Shown one piece after another: positions 32,601 through 40,431 of a stretch of DNA of 64,000 nt (the first letter of the stretch is position 1; every line of letters begins with the position of its first letter). Position numbers and translations under genes: made by a program. The notes below the pieces were generated by a model that saw nothing but the letters and a program-made list of their open reading frames with translations, was not told the DNA's origin and did no database searches. The stretch is from Reichenbachiella ulvae (GTDB lineage Bacteria; Bacteroidota; Bacteroidia; Cytophagales; Cyclobacteriaceae): positions 2,976,001 to 3,040,000 of the forward strand of contig NZ_JAOYOD010000001.1 in NCBI RefSeq assembly GCF_025833875.1, written 5' to 3'.

Positions 32601-32988
32601 TCCTCATGGTTCCGTACCCTACTACGACAACCTCCTCCAGACTTTCGGCGCTCATAGCCAACTGTACATCTATGGAAGATCGGCTACCAACCGCTATTTC
32701 CTGTTTTTCATATCCAATAAACGAAAACACCAATGTGCCATCTTCTGGGGCACTTATGGTATACTTACCAGTCACATCGGTAATTGTTCCTTTGTTAGTC
32801 CCTTTTATTTGAACAGTGGCTCCCGGCAAAGGCTCCCCTGTATCATCGGTGACTATACCTGAAACCGTAACATCGGCCAGATCGTAAGTTGGAGCTGACC
32901 AGGCGGGCAGTCCAAAGCAAAGCATCAATGGGCATAACAATAACCCAATTGACCTCCGCATCAATTGCTTGAGTAATTTGTCTTTCAT
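29686..32988 (-). CDS. SusC/RagA-family TonB-dependent oligosaccharide transporter
   Basis: The start taken is the ATG at 32986-32988 (1100 residues), at the head of a signal peptide ending near 'GLPAWS'. A CarboxypepD_reg-like domain follows ('VSGIVTDDTGEPLPGATVQIKG'-type sequence and 'GTLVFSFIGYEKQEI'). Next comes the SusC TonB-box region 'LEEVVVVGYGTMRKKDLTG', the plug ('DVLKDASAAAVYGARAANGV') and a long barrel with 'RSFIRLENISVGYTLP' and a terminal 'IYSIGLNLTL'. It imports oligosaccharides across the outer membrane using TonB energy, together with SusD. The 307-base region upstream to the regulator gene contains two candidate regulator sites. Confidence 0.96.
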   Translation of the reverse strand: MKDKLLKQLMRRSIGLLLCPLMLCFGLPAWSAPTYDLADVTVSGIVTDDTGEPLPGATVQIKGTNKGTITDVTGKYTISAPEDGTLVFSFIGYEKQEIAVGSRSSIDVQLAMSAESLEEVVVVGYGTMRKKDLTGAIVQVEPEKIANENPNTVQDILRGTPGVSVGYDPSAKGGGSIRIRGQRSVYSDGGHNNPQIILDGMIFYGELSEINPDDIAQIDVLKDASAAAVYGARAANGVLIITTKKGKVGKPVINVTSTVGLTTKSVYRNVFGPDAYMDYREDWYKKDTYGVNATSGEYEAYQTDAIRDMPGFYDSPENLSQYGVSIDDWRAYTTNETGESDESIYAKRLGLEGGVLNDYLAGRTFDWYDHTFRTGVNKDLNVSVSGANDKMNYYMSVGYLKNQGAVQYDDYQAVRSNMKVNGKVTDWLEVGANVNFQDRSDGSLTPGLGENYWDLNQIRNSPYSHYYDLNDDGTLSEELAQFPMGDDVILRGHNYDFDRQFLELEKGYTVLNTMVNAKVKLPFDITYSFNASPRYQWFYDRYFMSADLPLSSPVDRGVNREQTKRFDWSLNNTITWDHFFGDRHHVMLTLVQEAEARQSWQDRIIARNIQPSDALGFHNVSNATMENSSISSYDTRQTADALMARLFYSYDDRYMVTASVRRDGYSAFGQNNPYATFPSIAGAWTFSNENFMLGNDVLSTGKLRLSWGENGNRSLANPYMALANLSSGAGATMGYVVGSGMDEVKYLLVDRLENPNLRWEKTQSWNVGLDYGLFDDRIFGSIEYYSMKTSDMIMNQRLPGFTGFGSITTNLGEVTNKGIEIAINSTNVRNEIFEWNTSFTFSYNKNEIKHLYYEDEDILDEEGNVIGTKEADDIPNGWFIGQPIGAIWNYEVTGIWQADEAEEAALYNQRPGDPKIANNYTADDIDNGDGTFTPVYNDKDKEFLGQTAPPINWQLRNDFTIFKNLNISFNIYSYMGHKSLAYYYLNQDNGGSLITYNYNTFEKDYWTPENPSNEYARLDARAPAGASAGKLYDRSFIRLENISVGYTLPAAWTDRYNIDKVKVYGTIRNVGVWQKDWEYGDPETGGLATRIYSIGLNLTL

Positions 32989-33098
32989 ACAATTAAATTT
33001 TGGTCTTAAAAAAAAATCATGCTTTGTGCAGGTGACACTAATGTACATGCCCTTCCTACCAAATGCTTTCTCAAATCAACTGAATTTCCTATTAAACA

Positions 33099-33120
33099 TA
33101 GGGGGGGCGATCATGCTAAG
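33099..33120 (+). promoter_or_regulatory. Degenerate copy of the candidate regulator site (susC side, plus orientation)
   Basis: TAGGGGG and then CGATCATGCTAAG on the plus strand resemble the site at 37424-37442 (TAGGGGGC-GATTATGC-AAG), with two extra G and a few changes. It lies 110 bases before the susC start codon and faces the stronger copy at 33212-33230. Calling it a binding site is inference. Confidence 0.35.
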
Positions 33121-33211
33121 TAAGGGGATGAATTAGTCTTTGAAAAAAACCAGCTTTAAAAGCTGCATAGTAAGGTTTTAAGGCTTTTCAGGAACTTATC
33201 AGTCCAAAAGA

Positions 33212-33230
33212 TGAATAATTAGCCCCCTAC
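33212..33230 (-). promoter_or_regulatory. Candidate hybrid-regulator binding site upstream of susC
   Basis: The minus strand reads GTAGGGGGCTAATTATTCA, which matches 17 of 19 bases of a sequence upstream of the regulator gene (37424-37442). It lies about 225 bases before the susC start. Shared sequence in the two control regions of a regulator and its likely target suggests a site for the C-terminal AraC domain of the regulator. Confidence 0.55.
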
Positions 33231-33295
33231 CTTGCTAGCGCTACCATCAGGAATGGAATGATTGAAGAACGAAGTGTAGACTAATACTAATTCCC

Positions 33296-36200
33296 CTAAA
33301 TGGTATGCGAGTTTTCGACTCGACTATTTTTGTATTCAGAAGGAGTCATATCGAACTGCTCCTTAAAGCATTTTCTGAAATATTTCAGGTCAGAAAAGTT
33401 CATCGCCATGGCAACTTCTGCCACGGTCAAATCTTCTGAAACCAGCAAGTGAGCCGCTCGCTTAATTTTGATCTTACGGATGAAAACCTGGATAGAATCA
33501 TCAGTCAGTGATTTAATCTTTCTATAAAGAGAAGTCTGGCTCATCCCGAGCTCCTTACATAGGTCCGGCACATTAAACTCCGATGCACTCAACATAGAGA
33601 TGATTGTAGCTTCGACATGCAATACAAATTCCTCTTCTTTTGATACCTGCTGATCTTTAGAAACTACCAAGTCGCCAGTAGTGTATTTGAGATGAAGCAG
33701 CTTTCTTCTGCTTAGAATATTGGCTACCCGTACTTTCAGCAGCTCCGAGTCAAAGGGCTTGGTGATATAATCGTCGGCACCTACCTCAAAGCCATCTATC
33801 TTAGACTTGTTGGAGTTTTTGGCTGTCAGCAAAATAATAGGGACATGGCTGGTAGCAATGTTGTGTTTCAGCTTTTTACAAAGCCCAATCCCATCTAAAC
33901 CTGGCATCATCATATCTGAGATGATGATATCCGGCATGCTGCTGACCGCTTGATTGAAAGCCTCTATCCCGTCTTCGGCCAAGATTACTTTGAACTCTGA
34001 GGAAAACAGCGAACTAATGTACCTGGATATGTCCTTGTTGTCATCTACCACCAGCATGACACGATCTGCATCCCCTATGGTCTCCTGTCGACCGTCAATC
34101 ACAAAGGATTCCGCTATCTTTTCAATCTCTAGTAGTTCGGAAGGCTCAGAAGATATGAAGCGCACATGATCCTTGCCTTCCAGATGCTCCTTACCTACAG
34201 GGATTTCCACTCTAAAAACGGTCCCATCCCGTCCACTTTCGACTTCAATGGTTCCGCCATGTGACTCGACAAAATTCTTGCTCAAAGCCAGGCCAATTCC
34301 CGTTCCTCCGGACCCCACTGAATTGCTAGCCTGATAGAAAGGCGAAAATATATTGTCAATTTCGGATGGATTAATACCCTCCCCCTGATCTTTCACCTCT
34401 ATCACGAACACCTCTTCTTCCTTAAATACCCCAAACTGCACCTTCTTCCCCGATTCGGAAAATTTGATTGCATTGGATAGGAGGTTATTCATCACGATCT
34501 GAATTTTCTCTATATCCACCCAGGCATTCAGATTGTTTTCAGAGTAAAAACCGAATTGAATTCCCTTCTCTCTGGCCAGGTAGCCAAAACTCTCCGCCTC
34601 CTCCTGTGCCAGAATGTTCAAGTCATGTTTTCCAATATTGAAGATGGTTTTGTTCATTTCGACTTTTCTGAACTCAAGCATACGGCCGATAAACTTGAGC
34701 AAAATCGAAGTATTCTTTTTGATCAATTGAAGGTAATAGAGGTGTTCCGGGTCCTTTTCTTTTTTGATCAGATCATTGACAGGCCCTTGTATCAAGGTCA
34801 GGGGAGTTTTTAGCTCATGAGAAAAATTAGTGTAAAACCGAAGTTTTTCCTGCATCACATTATGGTCCTTTTCCCTCAGTTCCTTTTCGAACTTTAACTG
34901 CTGGCGCAATACCACCCGTACATTATTGAACTTGATAAATCGCCAAAGCAAAAAGGCAATCACCAGCATAAACAAGAAGTATGCTTCCCATGTTCGCCAC
35001 AAGGGAGTGGCCACTTCTACTTTCAGACTATTGCTGATCTTATCATCATATATGCTCTTGACTCGAAAGGTGTAATGCCCAAATGGCACGTTTCGATAGG
35101 TGGCCTCATTGATTTCATTGTTGGTCTGCCAATCTGTATCATAGCCCTCCAACTTGTATTCGAATTTGTTTTGCTTTCCGATATTGAATCCCGGAATGGA
35201 ATAACTGAGCGAAAACACATTGTCGGTATGACTGAGCACCACCTTGTCTGTCAGAAAAATGCTCTTACCTGATTCAAAATAGTCAGAGTTAATGGGCGTC
35301 ACTTTTTCATTGAGTACTTTGAGTTCATTGAAGATAACAGGCACTATAGGTGGCTCTTCGAGTAGTTCTTCTGTGTAAAACAGATTCATTCCGTGGATGC
35401 CACCGGCTACCAAATAACCTTGATCTGATATAAATAATGAGCCATAATTGAAATGACCTGGCTGCACTCCATCCATTTCGTCAAACTGCGTCACTATATC
35501 TGTATCAAAATTGTATGAATAGATGCCTGAATTGGAAGTCAACCAGACATTGCCCTGACGATCCAGGGCGACCCCTGATACCGCAATATCTCTAAGAAGA
35601 GATTGGTCAGGAAAAAAATCAAATTGCTCCGAAAGCATGTCATAGGTCACAAGACCATTTTCGCGAGTAGCAAGAAGCAGCTTGCTTTTGTATCTTTTGA
35701 TATCGCTGATCACCATTCGCCCTACAATTTGAGGCACCTTCACTCTTTCTATTCGCCAGCCCCCTTGTGTTTTGTCTGCTCTGAGAAACCCACTCCTGAA
35801 AGATCCGAGATAAATCAACTTTTCGTCGATGCTGATGATCGAACGAATATCTAATCCAGACCCTCCATCTACCATTACTACCTCTTCTTTTTCTTCGTCG
35901 AAATGGTAAAGGCCGACACCATTAGCACCAATAAGAATCTGACCCTCTAGCGTTTGATGAACGACACGTATATCATTCCCTATCAATTCTGAATTCGCAC
36001 TCCGGGTAGTGAAGTTGCTAATATGACCCTGGGCATCGATCATGTACAATCCGTGTTCGTAGGTACCTAACCATAACCGGGATTGATTGTCCTCAAATGC
36101 GCATAGTATGGCTCTATTTTTTAGCTCCTCTTCATATTTAGGCTCGATCTTACCCGTTTTCGGATCCAAATAATTGAGCCCTTTACCATCAGTACCTACC

Positions 36201-37321
36201 CAGATCCCTCCATCTCTACTGGGAGATATACCCCAGACACTTTCATAGCTGAGCGAATTGCTACTGACTGGACTATGGGTGAGATACCTGACTTGCTCCC
36301 CCTCAGGATCGAAATCATTGAGTCCCCCATTGTGCGTACCTAACCACATCAGGCCACTATTGTCCCTAAATATATTACTGATAGTTCGGTGCGAGATCCC
36401 ACTATCATCTGACTGGGGCTCGAAGTGCTGTATAACTGTCAGTTCCTTAGCATCTATGGTATACATACCATTTTGTCGACTCCCCAGCCATAATTGGCCG
36501 TTATCATCTAGATGTATCGACAAGTAATCATCAAAGGGCAGGGTTCTTAGCACTCGTTCATAGTGGTAAGCTCCATCTTCCCCTGGCTTCATGCGCAACA
36601 GCCCCAGATTAGACGCGATCCAAATCACTTGATCCTGATCAATGATGAAATCATAAAACTCTGCCCTATCCAGGTTAAAGGACGGTTTGAGACCATGGTA
36701 GATCACTTCATGTGTTTTGAGATGGTACTGAAGCATCCCTCTCAAATTGAATGAAATCCACAAATATTCCTCTCCGATTTCGATATTGGAGATTCCCTCA
36801 AGAGATAAGTCAGCCTTGCCATCCGTGGTAACAAGCGGTATGTTTTTCAGGCTATCCACACCAGTCCATAGCCCACCAGTGTATGACCCAAAGTAATACT
36901 GGCCATCACTGCTCTTGGCCATCGATGTGATGCCTACGCTAAGCTGATCCGGCAAATAACGAAACACCTCATCCGTCTCATAACTATAAATAGCCACCCC
37001 CTGTTCGGTCAAAGCCCAAACTTGATTTTCGTCATCTACATAAACCTTGTACACCAGATTGTGCGGCAGAGAATTGGGGTTGCTTCTATCCTTTCGATAA
37101 GTCTTAAACTCAAAGCCCTGGTATCTCAACAGTCCCCCCTCTGTAGCCACCCAAATATACCCTAGCGAATCCTGAGCAATATCATTGATCACGTTGTTGC
37201 TCAGCTTGTGACTCTCGTCCAGTCGATGAAACTTGTGCTGGATGAACAATCTGTCACCCTGTCCACACACTGAAAGCCAAGCCCCCAACAAATAAGAAAT
37301 GATAGCAATTTTAATCTTCAT
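33296..37321 (-). CDS. Hybrid two-component system regulator (sensor kinase, receiver and AraC domains in one protein)
   Basis: The protein has 1341 residues. After a signal peptide ('SYLLGAWLSVCGQ') come many Reg_prop propeller repeats (about 25-640, e.g. 'DSLGYIWVATEGGLLRYQG', 'DNSGLMWLGTHNGGL', 'DRQGNVWLTSNSGIYSY'). A Y_Y_Y domain follows (about 700-765) and one membrane helix ('AYFLFMLVIAFLLW'). Next are HisKA with phospho-acceptor 'FSHELKTPLT' near 834, HATPase_c ('NNLLSNAIKFS', 'GTGIGLALSKN'), a receiver with Asp near 1135 in 'DIIISDMMMPG', and an AraC HTH (about 1240-1335, 'CFKEQFDMTPSEYK'). Proteins of this class bind a specific oligosaccharide in the periplasm and activate the adjacent locus. 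It lies upstream of susC in the same direction and likely controls it. Confidence 0.96.
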   Translation of the reverse strand: MKIKIAIISYLLGAWLSVCGQGDRLFIQHKFHRLDESHKLSNNVINDIAQDSLGYIWVATEGGLLRYQGFEFKTYRKDRSNPNSLPHNLVYKVYVDDENQVWALTEQGVAIYSYETDEVFRYLPDQLSVGITSMAKSSDGQYYFGSYTGGLWTGVDSLKNIPLVTTDGKADLSLEGISNIEIGEEYLWISFNLRGMLQYHLKTHEVIYHGLKPSFNLDRAEFYDFIIDQDQVIWIASNLGLLRMKPGEDGAYHYERVLRTLPFDDYLSIHLDDNGQLWLGSRQNGMYTIDAKELTVIQHFEPQSDDSGISHRTISNIFRDNSGLMWLGTHNGGLNDFDPEGEQVRYLTHSPVSSNSLSYESVWGISPSRDGGIWVGTDGKGLNYLDPKTGKIEPKYEEELKNRAILCAFEDNQSRLWLGTYEHGLYMIDAQGHISNFTTRSANSELIGNDIRVVHQTLEGQILIGANGVGLYHFDEEKEEVVMVDGGSGLDIRSIISIDEKLIYLGSFRSGFLRADKTQGGWRIERVKVPQIVGRMVISDIKRYKSKLLLATRENGLVTYDMLSEQFDFFPDQSLLRDIAVSGVALDRQGNVWLTSNSGIYSYNFDTDIVTQFDEMDGVQPGHFNYGSLFISDQGYLVAGGIHGMNLFYTEELLEEPPIVPVIFNELKVLNEKVTPINSDYFESGKSIFLTDKVVLSHTDNVFSLSYSIPGFNIGKQNKFEYKLEGYDTDWQTNNEINEATYRNVPFGHYTFRVKSIYDDKISNSLKVEVATPLWRTWEAYFLFMLVIAFLLWRFIKFNNVRVVLRQQLKFEKELREKDHNVMQEKLRFYTNFSHELKTPLTLIQGPVNDLIKKEKDPEHLYYLQLIKKNTSILLKFIGRMLEFRKVEMNKTIFNIGKHDLNILAQEEAESFGYLAREKGIQFGFYSENNLNAWVDIEKIQIVMNNLLSNAIKFSESGKKVQFGVFKEEEVFVIEVKDQGEGINPSEIDNIFSPFYQASNSVGSGGTGIGLALSKNFVESHGGTIEVESGRDGTVFRVEIPVGKEHLEGKDHVRFISSEPSELLEIEKIAESFVIDGRQETIGDADRVMLVVDDNKDISRYISSLFSSEFKVILAEDGIEAFNQAVSSMPDIIISDMMMPGLDGIGLCKKLKHNIATSHVPIILLTAKNSNKSKIDGFEVGADDYITKPFDSELLKVRVANILSRRKLLHLKYTTGDLVVSKDQQVSKEEEFVLHVEATIISMLSASEFNVPDLCKELGMSQTSLYRKIKSLTDDSIQVFIRKIKIKRAAHLLVSEDLTVAEVAMAMNFSDLKYFRKCFKEQFDMTPSEYKNSRVENSHTI

Positions 37322-37375
37322 ATTCAGAAAGAAAATAGTCTAATTATAGACCAATAACAAGGCCCTAAAGCTATA

Positions 37376-37383
37376 CAAAACTA
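37376..37383 (-). promoter_or_regulatory. Possible -7 box of the regulator gene
   Basis: The minus strand reads TAGTTTTG, which fits the Bacteroidota -7 consensus TAnnTTTG, 55 bases before the regulator start codon. I see no convincing -33 element at the usual distance, so the call is weak. The gene-free stretch 37322-37605 otherwise holds only the candidate site at 37424-37442. Confidence 0.35.
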
Positions 37384-37423
37384 AAAGGTAAGCTGGTTTT
37401 CTAATGTAACTGATTGTGCAATT

Positions 37424-37442
37424 GTAGGGGGCTGATTATGCA
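37424..37442 (+). promoter_or_regulatory. Candidate autoregulatory site upstream of the hybrid regulator
   Basis: The plus strand reads GTAGGGGGCTGATTATGCA, 17 of 19 identical to the minus-strand sequence at 33212-33230 upstream of susC. It lies about 100 bases before the regulator start codon and about 40 bases upstream of the possible -7 box, so autoregulation is plausible. Confidence 0.5.
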
Positions 37443-37605
37443 AGTGCCTCATCAGCCAATGCTGGCGGGCATCTTTTTCACCTTATATGAGCAGCTCCAA
37501 ACACCTTTTTTGACTTTTGACAAAAGTAGCGTTTCACCTCCAATCATTCACTTTGACAAAGCATGCTATATGGCTCCATCCGAAACATGATCGAGCTGAA
37601 AACAG

Positions 37606-37639
37606 CAAAAAAATAGCCGCAGCTCAAGCGAACTGCGGC
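37606..37639 (-). terminator. Rho-independent terminator closing the 233-residue gene plus CATG-array transcript
   Basis: On the minus strand GCCGCAG pairs with CTGCGGC (arms 37616-37622 and 37633-37639, 10-base loop), followed by TA and seven T. It lies about 80 bases after the last CATG unit. It is the first terminator downstream of the gene at 38014-38715, so the array would sit in the 3' part of that transcript. Confidence 0.8.
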
Positions 37640-37718
37640 CTTCCAACCTTTGAGTTAAACTCAATATTATCGAAAGTTAGGTATTTTCCGGAAAACGCCC
37701 ATCCCGATGCCCGTCAAT

Positions 37719-38009
37719 CATGACTGAGCACCGGAGAGTAGACCCTCATGCCGGCAGGAGTTGTGCCCATGGCTACCCGATACCCTCCCATGGCTGTCAA
37801 GTAGTCCTCCATGGCGACCAAGTGAAGGCCCATGCCACCTGAGCGAAGCTTCATGGCGATGAAGTGAAGCCTCATGGCTCACCAATGACCTCTCATGGCA
37901 AATAATATTCCGCCATGGCAATATCGACCACCTCCATACCAAACAATATATCGTCATGGGAGCGCTAGCACCCTCCATGGCGACCATGGAAGGCCATGAG
38001 CCCGGCATG
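37719..38009 (-). repeat. CATG array with about 21-bp period, downstream of the 233-residue gene
   Basis: CATG cores, usually within GCCATGR, occur at 37719, 37747, 37768, 37789, 37810, 37831, 37852, 37873, 37894, 37914, 37935 (CATA), 37955, 37976, 37985, 37995 and 38006. The steps are 28, then seven of 21, then 20, 21, 20, 21, and finally 9, 10, 11 next to the gene. The roughly 15 bases between cores are different in every unit. A 96-codon frame reads through on the minus strand with a His-led seven-residue pattern. The 20-base steps shift that phase, so coding does not explain the spacing. 21 bp is two turns of B-DNA, and the 9-11 steps are one turn. It is not a standard CRISPR. Confidence 0.85.
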
Positions 38010-38013
38010 GAGC

Positions 38014-38715
38014 CTAGTTGTTGCGCCAGTGGGAGCTGATATAGCCCCGTCTGCGGTCCTCCTCCTTCCAGAACACGAACTTACCCGTCTCGCGCACCTC
38101 ATCTACCGTAGCTTTGAGCAAGGTATAGGCCTTGTCGCGTAGTTTTTTGGTCTGGTTGTTTTCGAATCTTTCGCCATTCATCGTAGCGAGGAGCACGCTC
38201 ATCTCACTGGCCATGGTTTCGGCTGTTTTTAGCTTGCTAGTATCAAAACCTACCGCCTCCAGCAGCGGCATATTGGCCGTACCCAGTACAGACAAGTCAC
38301 TCAGGTCCTGAATCATATCCGCATGGCCATGTCCCGCCTCTATGGCCTGTACTTTGACCAGCAGATCGGGCCGCTTGCGAAAGGCGAAGCGACAATTGTG
38401 CTCCAGTTCGTTTTTCAGTTCTTCCATGATGGGGGCACGCTGCTCCCATTCCTGCCGAGCCTCCTCCTTGCTATAGCGCTCCCTGGCCCAGATACTCTGG
38501 CTATAGCGCAGTGCCTCGGTCTGAGGAGCTAGTGCATCCAGCACCGCCTGATCTAGCCCCGCACTCAAGAGGCGCTCGTGATCTGCACCGCACCAAACCT
38601 CCAGGTTGGTTGCTTCCTGCACGAATGTATCGATGGGCATGTTAGGGTTTTTGGTTTCTGCATCCGGTACCGCTTCGATCTGCGGTAGCAGGGTGTCGTA
38701 GTTGTCCTTTGACAT
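38014..38715 (-). CDS. Unrecognised 233-residue soluble helical protein linked to the CATG array
   Basis: I do not recognise a named family with certainty. The protein has no signal peptide or membrane helix, and looks mostly alpha-helical and rich in charged residues. Visible marks are 'MPIDTFVQEATNLEVW' near residue 26, 'ADHERLLSAGLD', a Q/E-rich middle, 'GHGHADMIQDLSDLSVLG' near 125-145, and a basic end 'KEEDRRRGYISSHWRNN'. Proteins of this general look occur in Bacteroidota as hypotheticals. The gene appears more GC-rich than the flanking polysaccharide locus and stands apart from it, suggesting transfer. The stop codon lies 8 bases before the first CATG unit of the array, and a terminator follows the array, so the two probably form one transcription unit. 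The function is unknown. Confidence 0.8.
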   Translation of the reverse strand: MSKDNYDTLLPQIEAVPDAETKNPNMPIDTFVQEATNLEVWCGADHERLLSAGLDQAVLDALAPQTEALRYSQSIWARERYSKEEARQEWEQRAPIMEELKNELEHNCRFAFRKRPDLLVKVQAIEAGHGHADMIQDLSDLSVLGTANMPLLEAVGFDTSKLKTAETMASEMSVLLATMNGERFENNQTKKLRDKAYTLLKATVDEVRETGKFVFWKEEDRRRGYISSHWRNN

Positions 38716-38776
38716 CTTGTTTAAAATTTAGGTAAGTAATGTTTCCAAGTCAGTGATTTTCACTGCTCGCGTCTAT

Positions 38777-38820
38777 CCTGAATCAAGCGCCGAAGGCCTC
38801 CCTTCGGTTCCCTATTCAGG
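38777..38820. repeat. Nested hairpin
   Basis: Outer arms CCTGAAT (38777-38783) and ATTCAGG (38814-38820) enclose inner arms CCGAAGG (38790-38796) and CCTTCGG (38801-38807). It lies 60-105 bases upstream of the start of the 233-residue gene. With no T-run on either side it is not a plain terminator. It could be a REP-like element, the end of a decayed mobile element, or a leader structure. Confidence 0.6.
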
Positions 38821-39395
38821 AATAAAAAGTGAATAGATTAATAGTTAATAGTGACGAACCCAAGTACATCTACTGGCAGCCTACATATCGGATTAGCTGC
38901 CTGCCGATACTCAATGATATGACAGGGATTCACCTATTCACTTTTCTTCTATTTCCTATTCACCCGGGCTTGGTCATAGCCAAACCCAGATCAAAAGCTA
39001 GGAGCCCAAAAGCCTCATTTCAAATAATCAAGGCACTTTTTTCGAAAATGGCAGGATTTTAAAGGATTTTGGCAGGATTTTAAAGTCGCCCGAAAATTTG
39101 GGAGACAAAATGGGAAATTATTCGTGGTGACAGATAGTGGTTTGGGGAGGGGGAATGGGAGGGAATTTAGGGTAAACCCAAAATTGTCATTGAAAAATTT
39201 ATTACGGACACAACTCGCTTCAAATCAGACACTTCATTTCGTTTGACTCAATCACCATAGCGATGCTATGCTTCTTTCGCCAAACTTCCTGATTTATTGC
39301 GATTTGCACCCTCATCACAAAGTTCCAATAACAATTCTGGGTTAAACATGGGGCTTGGTTGGTATTCCCTTTGCGTTGCAAACGCTAGGCTCGGT

Positions 39396-39429
39396 CATCC
39401 TCGTTGGGTTCTGCTAAACGAGGACGAGG
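39396..39429. repeat. CTCGTT hairpin repeat, copy 1
   Basis: The arms ATCCTCGTT and AACGAGGAC enclose a short loop ending CTGCTA. The same hairpin occurs at 44660-44690 and 46702-46734, in each case next to an accessory gene cassette. It may be a decayed recombination site or REP-like element. Confidence 0.6.
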
Positions 39430-39651
39430 TGGAACATAAGATTTAAGATTAATAGCTTCATCCTTTCTACGAATACCCAATGCACTCTAACGCCAAGCTA
39501 TGATGAGTGGGGATTAGAATGCACTAATCTCTCGTCTCGCACATAGCCACGCCTTGATTTAAATTTAAAACTTGTGGCGGACTTTCCAATCCCCACGAAA
39601 ATATCCTTACAGATAAAACCCCATTCATTCATAGCATATGTTGGCGATCGT

Positions 39652-40317
39652 CTATTTAAAGTTTTCAAGGTCAGTAGTTTGCCTCAGATAGATATCTGAA
39701 ATACGATCAACAAAATTGTCCGTCTGGTAATCTAATTCTCGAAGCAATTCATTTACTTCCTTCTTTTGCTGTTTCGTAATTGTACAATTTGAATTTCTCA
39801 AACACCTTAAAAGGTTTAATACTTTTTGATGAGCTACATAAAACTTACCATGGATAGATTCTGGTTGTTCTAAGTCAGGATTGTCTGTTTCATAGTTGTT
39901 GAAATAATAAGACTCCTCATCATTTACCAGCCTTCTAATTTTATTCTGATTGATAGTTAACTTGACATTCCAATCTTCAACTGTTTCGAAATATTTTCCC
40001 CAGTTCTTATTTGCTGTATTTAAGTCTTTTTGTACAATATTTATGTACACGTTTTGTAGTCGATAGAATCTTAAATTAATTAGATCGGATAGCTCTTCCA
40101 GTGCAGCCTGTCCATTGTCCAACTTTCTTCTTAAAATCTCAAAACGCTTTTCTCTTTTCCATTCTGCTAATTGACGTTCCTTTTCAAATTCTGCTTGTTT
40201 CAACCATGATTTTTGCTGAACTCTATCCGAAATGTAAGTTCCGGCAATAGTTGTCAATCCAAACCCTAGAATGAGTAGGAAGAAATTGCTATTTAAAAAT
40301 GTCCATATTTTTTTCAT
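39652..40317 (-). CDS. Membrane-anchored coiled-coil protein of unknown function
   Basis: The start taken is the ATG at 40315-40317 (221 residues), because 'MKKIWTFLNSNFFLLILGFG' opens an obvious N-terminal membrane helix. The longer reading adds 13 residues. A short periplasm- or cytosol-facing linker leads into a charged coiled-coil ('AEFEKERQLAEWKREKRFEIL') and further helices ('QQKKEVNELLRELDYQTDN'). I see no enzyme motif. It lies alone in the accessory region, just downstream of repeat copy R1, and may be a cassette gene. Similar small single-helix proteins occur in defence islands, but there is no direct evidence of such a role here. Confidence 0.65.
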   Translation of the reverse strand: MKKIWTFLNSNFFLLILGFGLTTIAGTYISDRVQQKSWLKQAEFEKERQLAEWKREKRFEILRRKLDNGQAALEELSDLINLRFYRLQNVYINIVQKDLNTANKNWGKYFETVEDWNVKLTINQNKIRRLVNDEESYYFNNYETDNPDLEQPESIHGKFYVAHQKVLNLLRCLRNSNCTITKQQKKEVNELLRELDYQTDNFVDRISDIYLRQTTDLENFK

Positions 40318-40431
40318 CCTTGAAGTAATGATCGCCAACAACCGGATAACAGCCATGCACTTTATCTACCTTATGAATAGTGCACTATATACCCGTTTGT
40401 AATTGTTTATAAACGTTTAAAAAATGTTCTT

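Larger units (their letters stand above)
38716..39651. other. Long gene-free stretch with two hairpins and repeat remnants
   Basis: This is 936 bases without a credible gene. It contains a strong nested hairpin at 38777-38820, a short direct repeat GGCAGGATTTTAAAG (near 39050 and 39070), a CATAGC/GCTATG dyad near 39256, and one copy of a CTCGTT hairpin repeat at 39396-39429. The 39.2-39.6 kb part has no long frame and looks like decayed mobile or cassette DNA. It marks the border between the CATG-array unit and the cassette region. Confidence 0.5.

Noticed and set aside
37718..38008. 96-residue protein with a His-led seven-residue repeat
   Set aside because: The frame is open, but the CATG spacing includes 20-base steps that break the seven-codon phase. 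The DNA period, not the peptide, is what is conserved, so I treat it as a by-product of the array.
37719..38009. CRISPR array
   Set aside because: The conserved core is only about six bases and the spacers about 15 bases, far below CRISPR sizes, and there are no cas genes in the window. It is reported as a separate kind of array.
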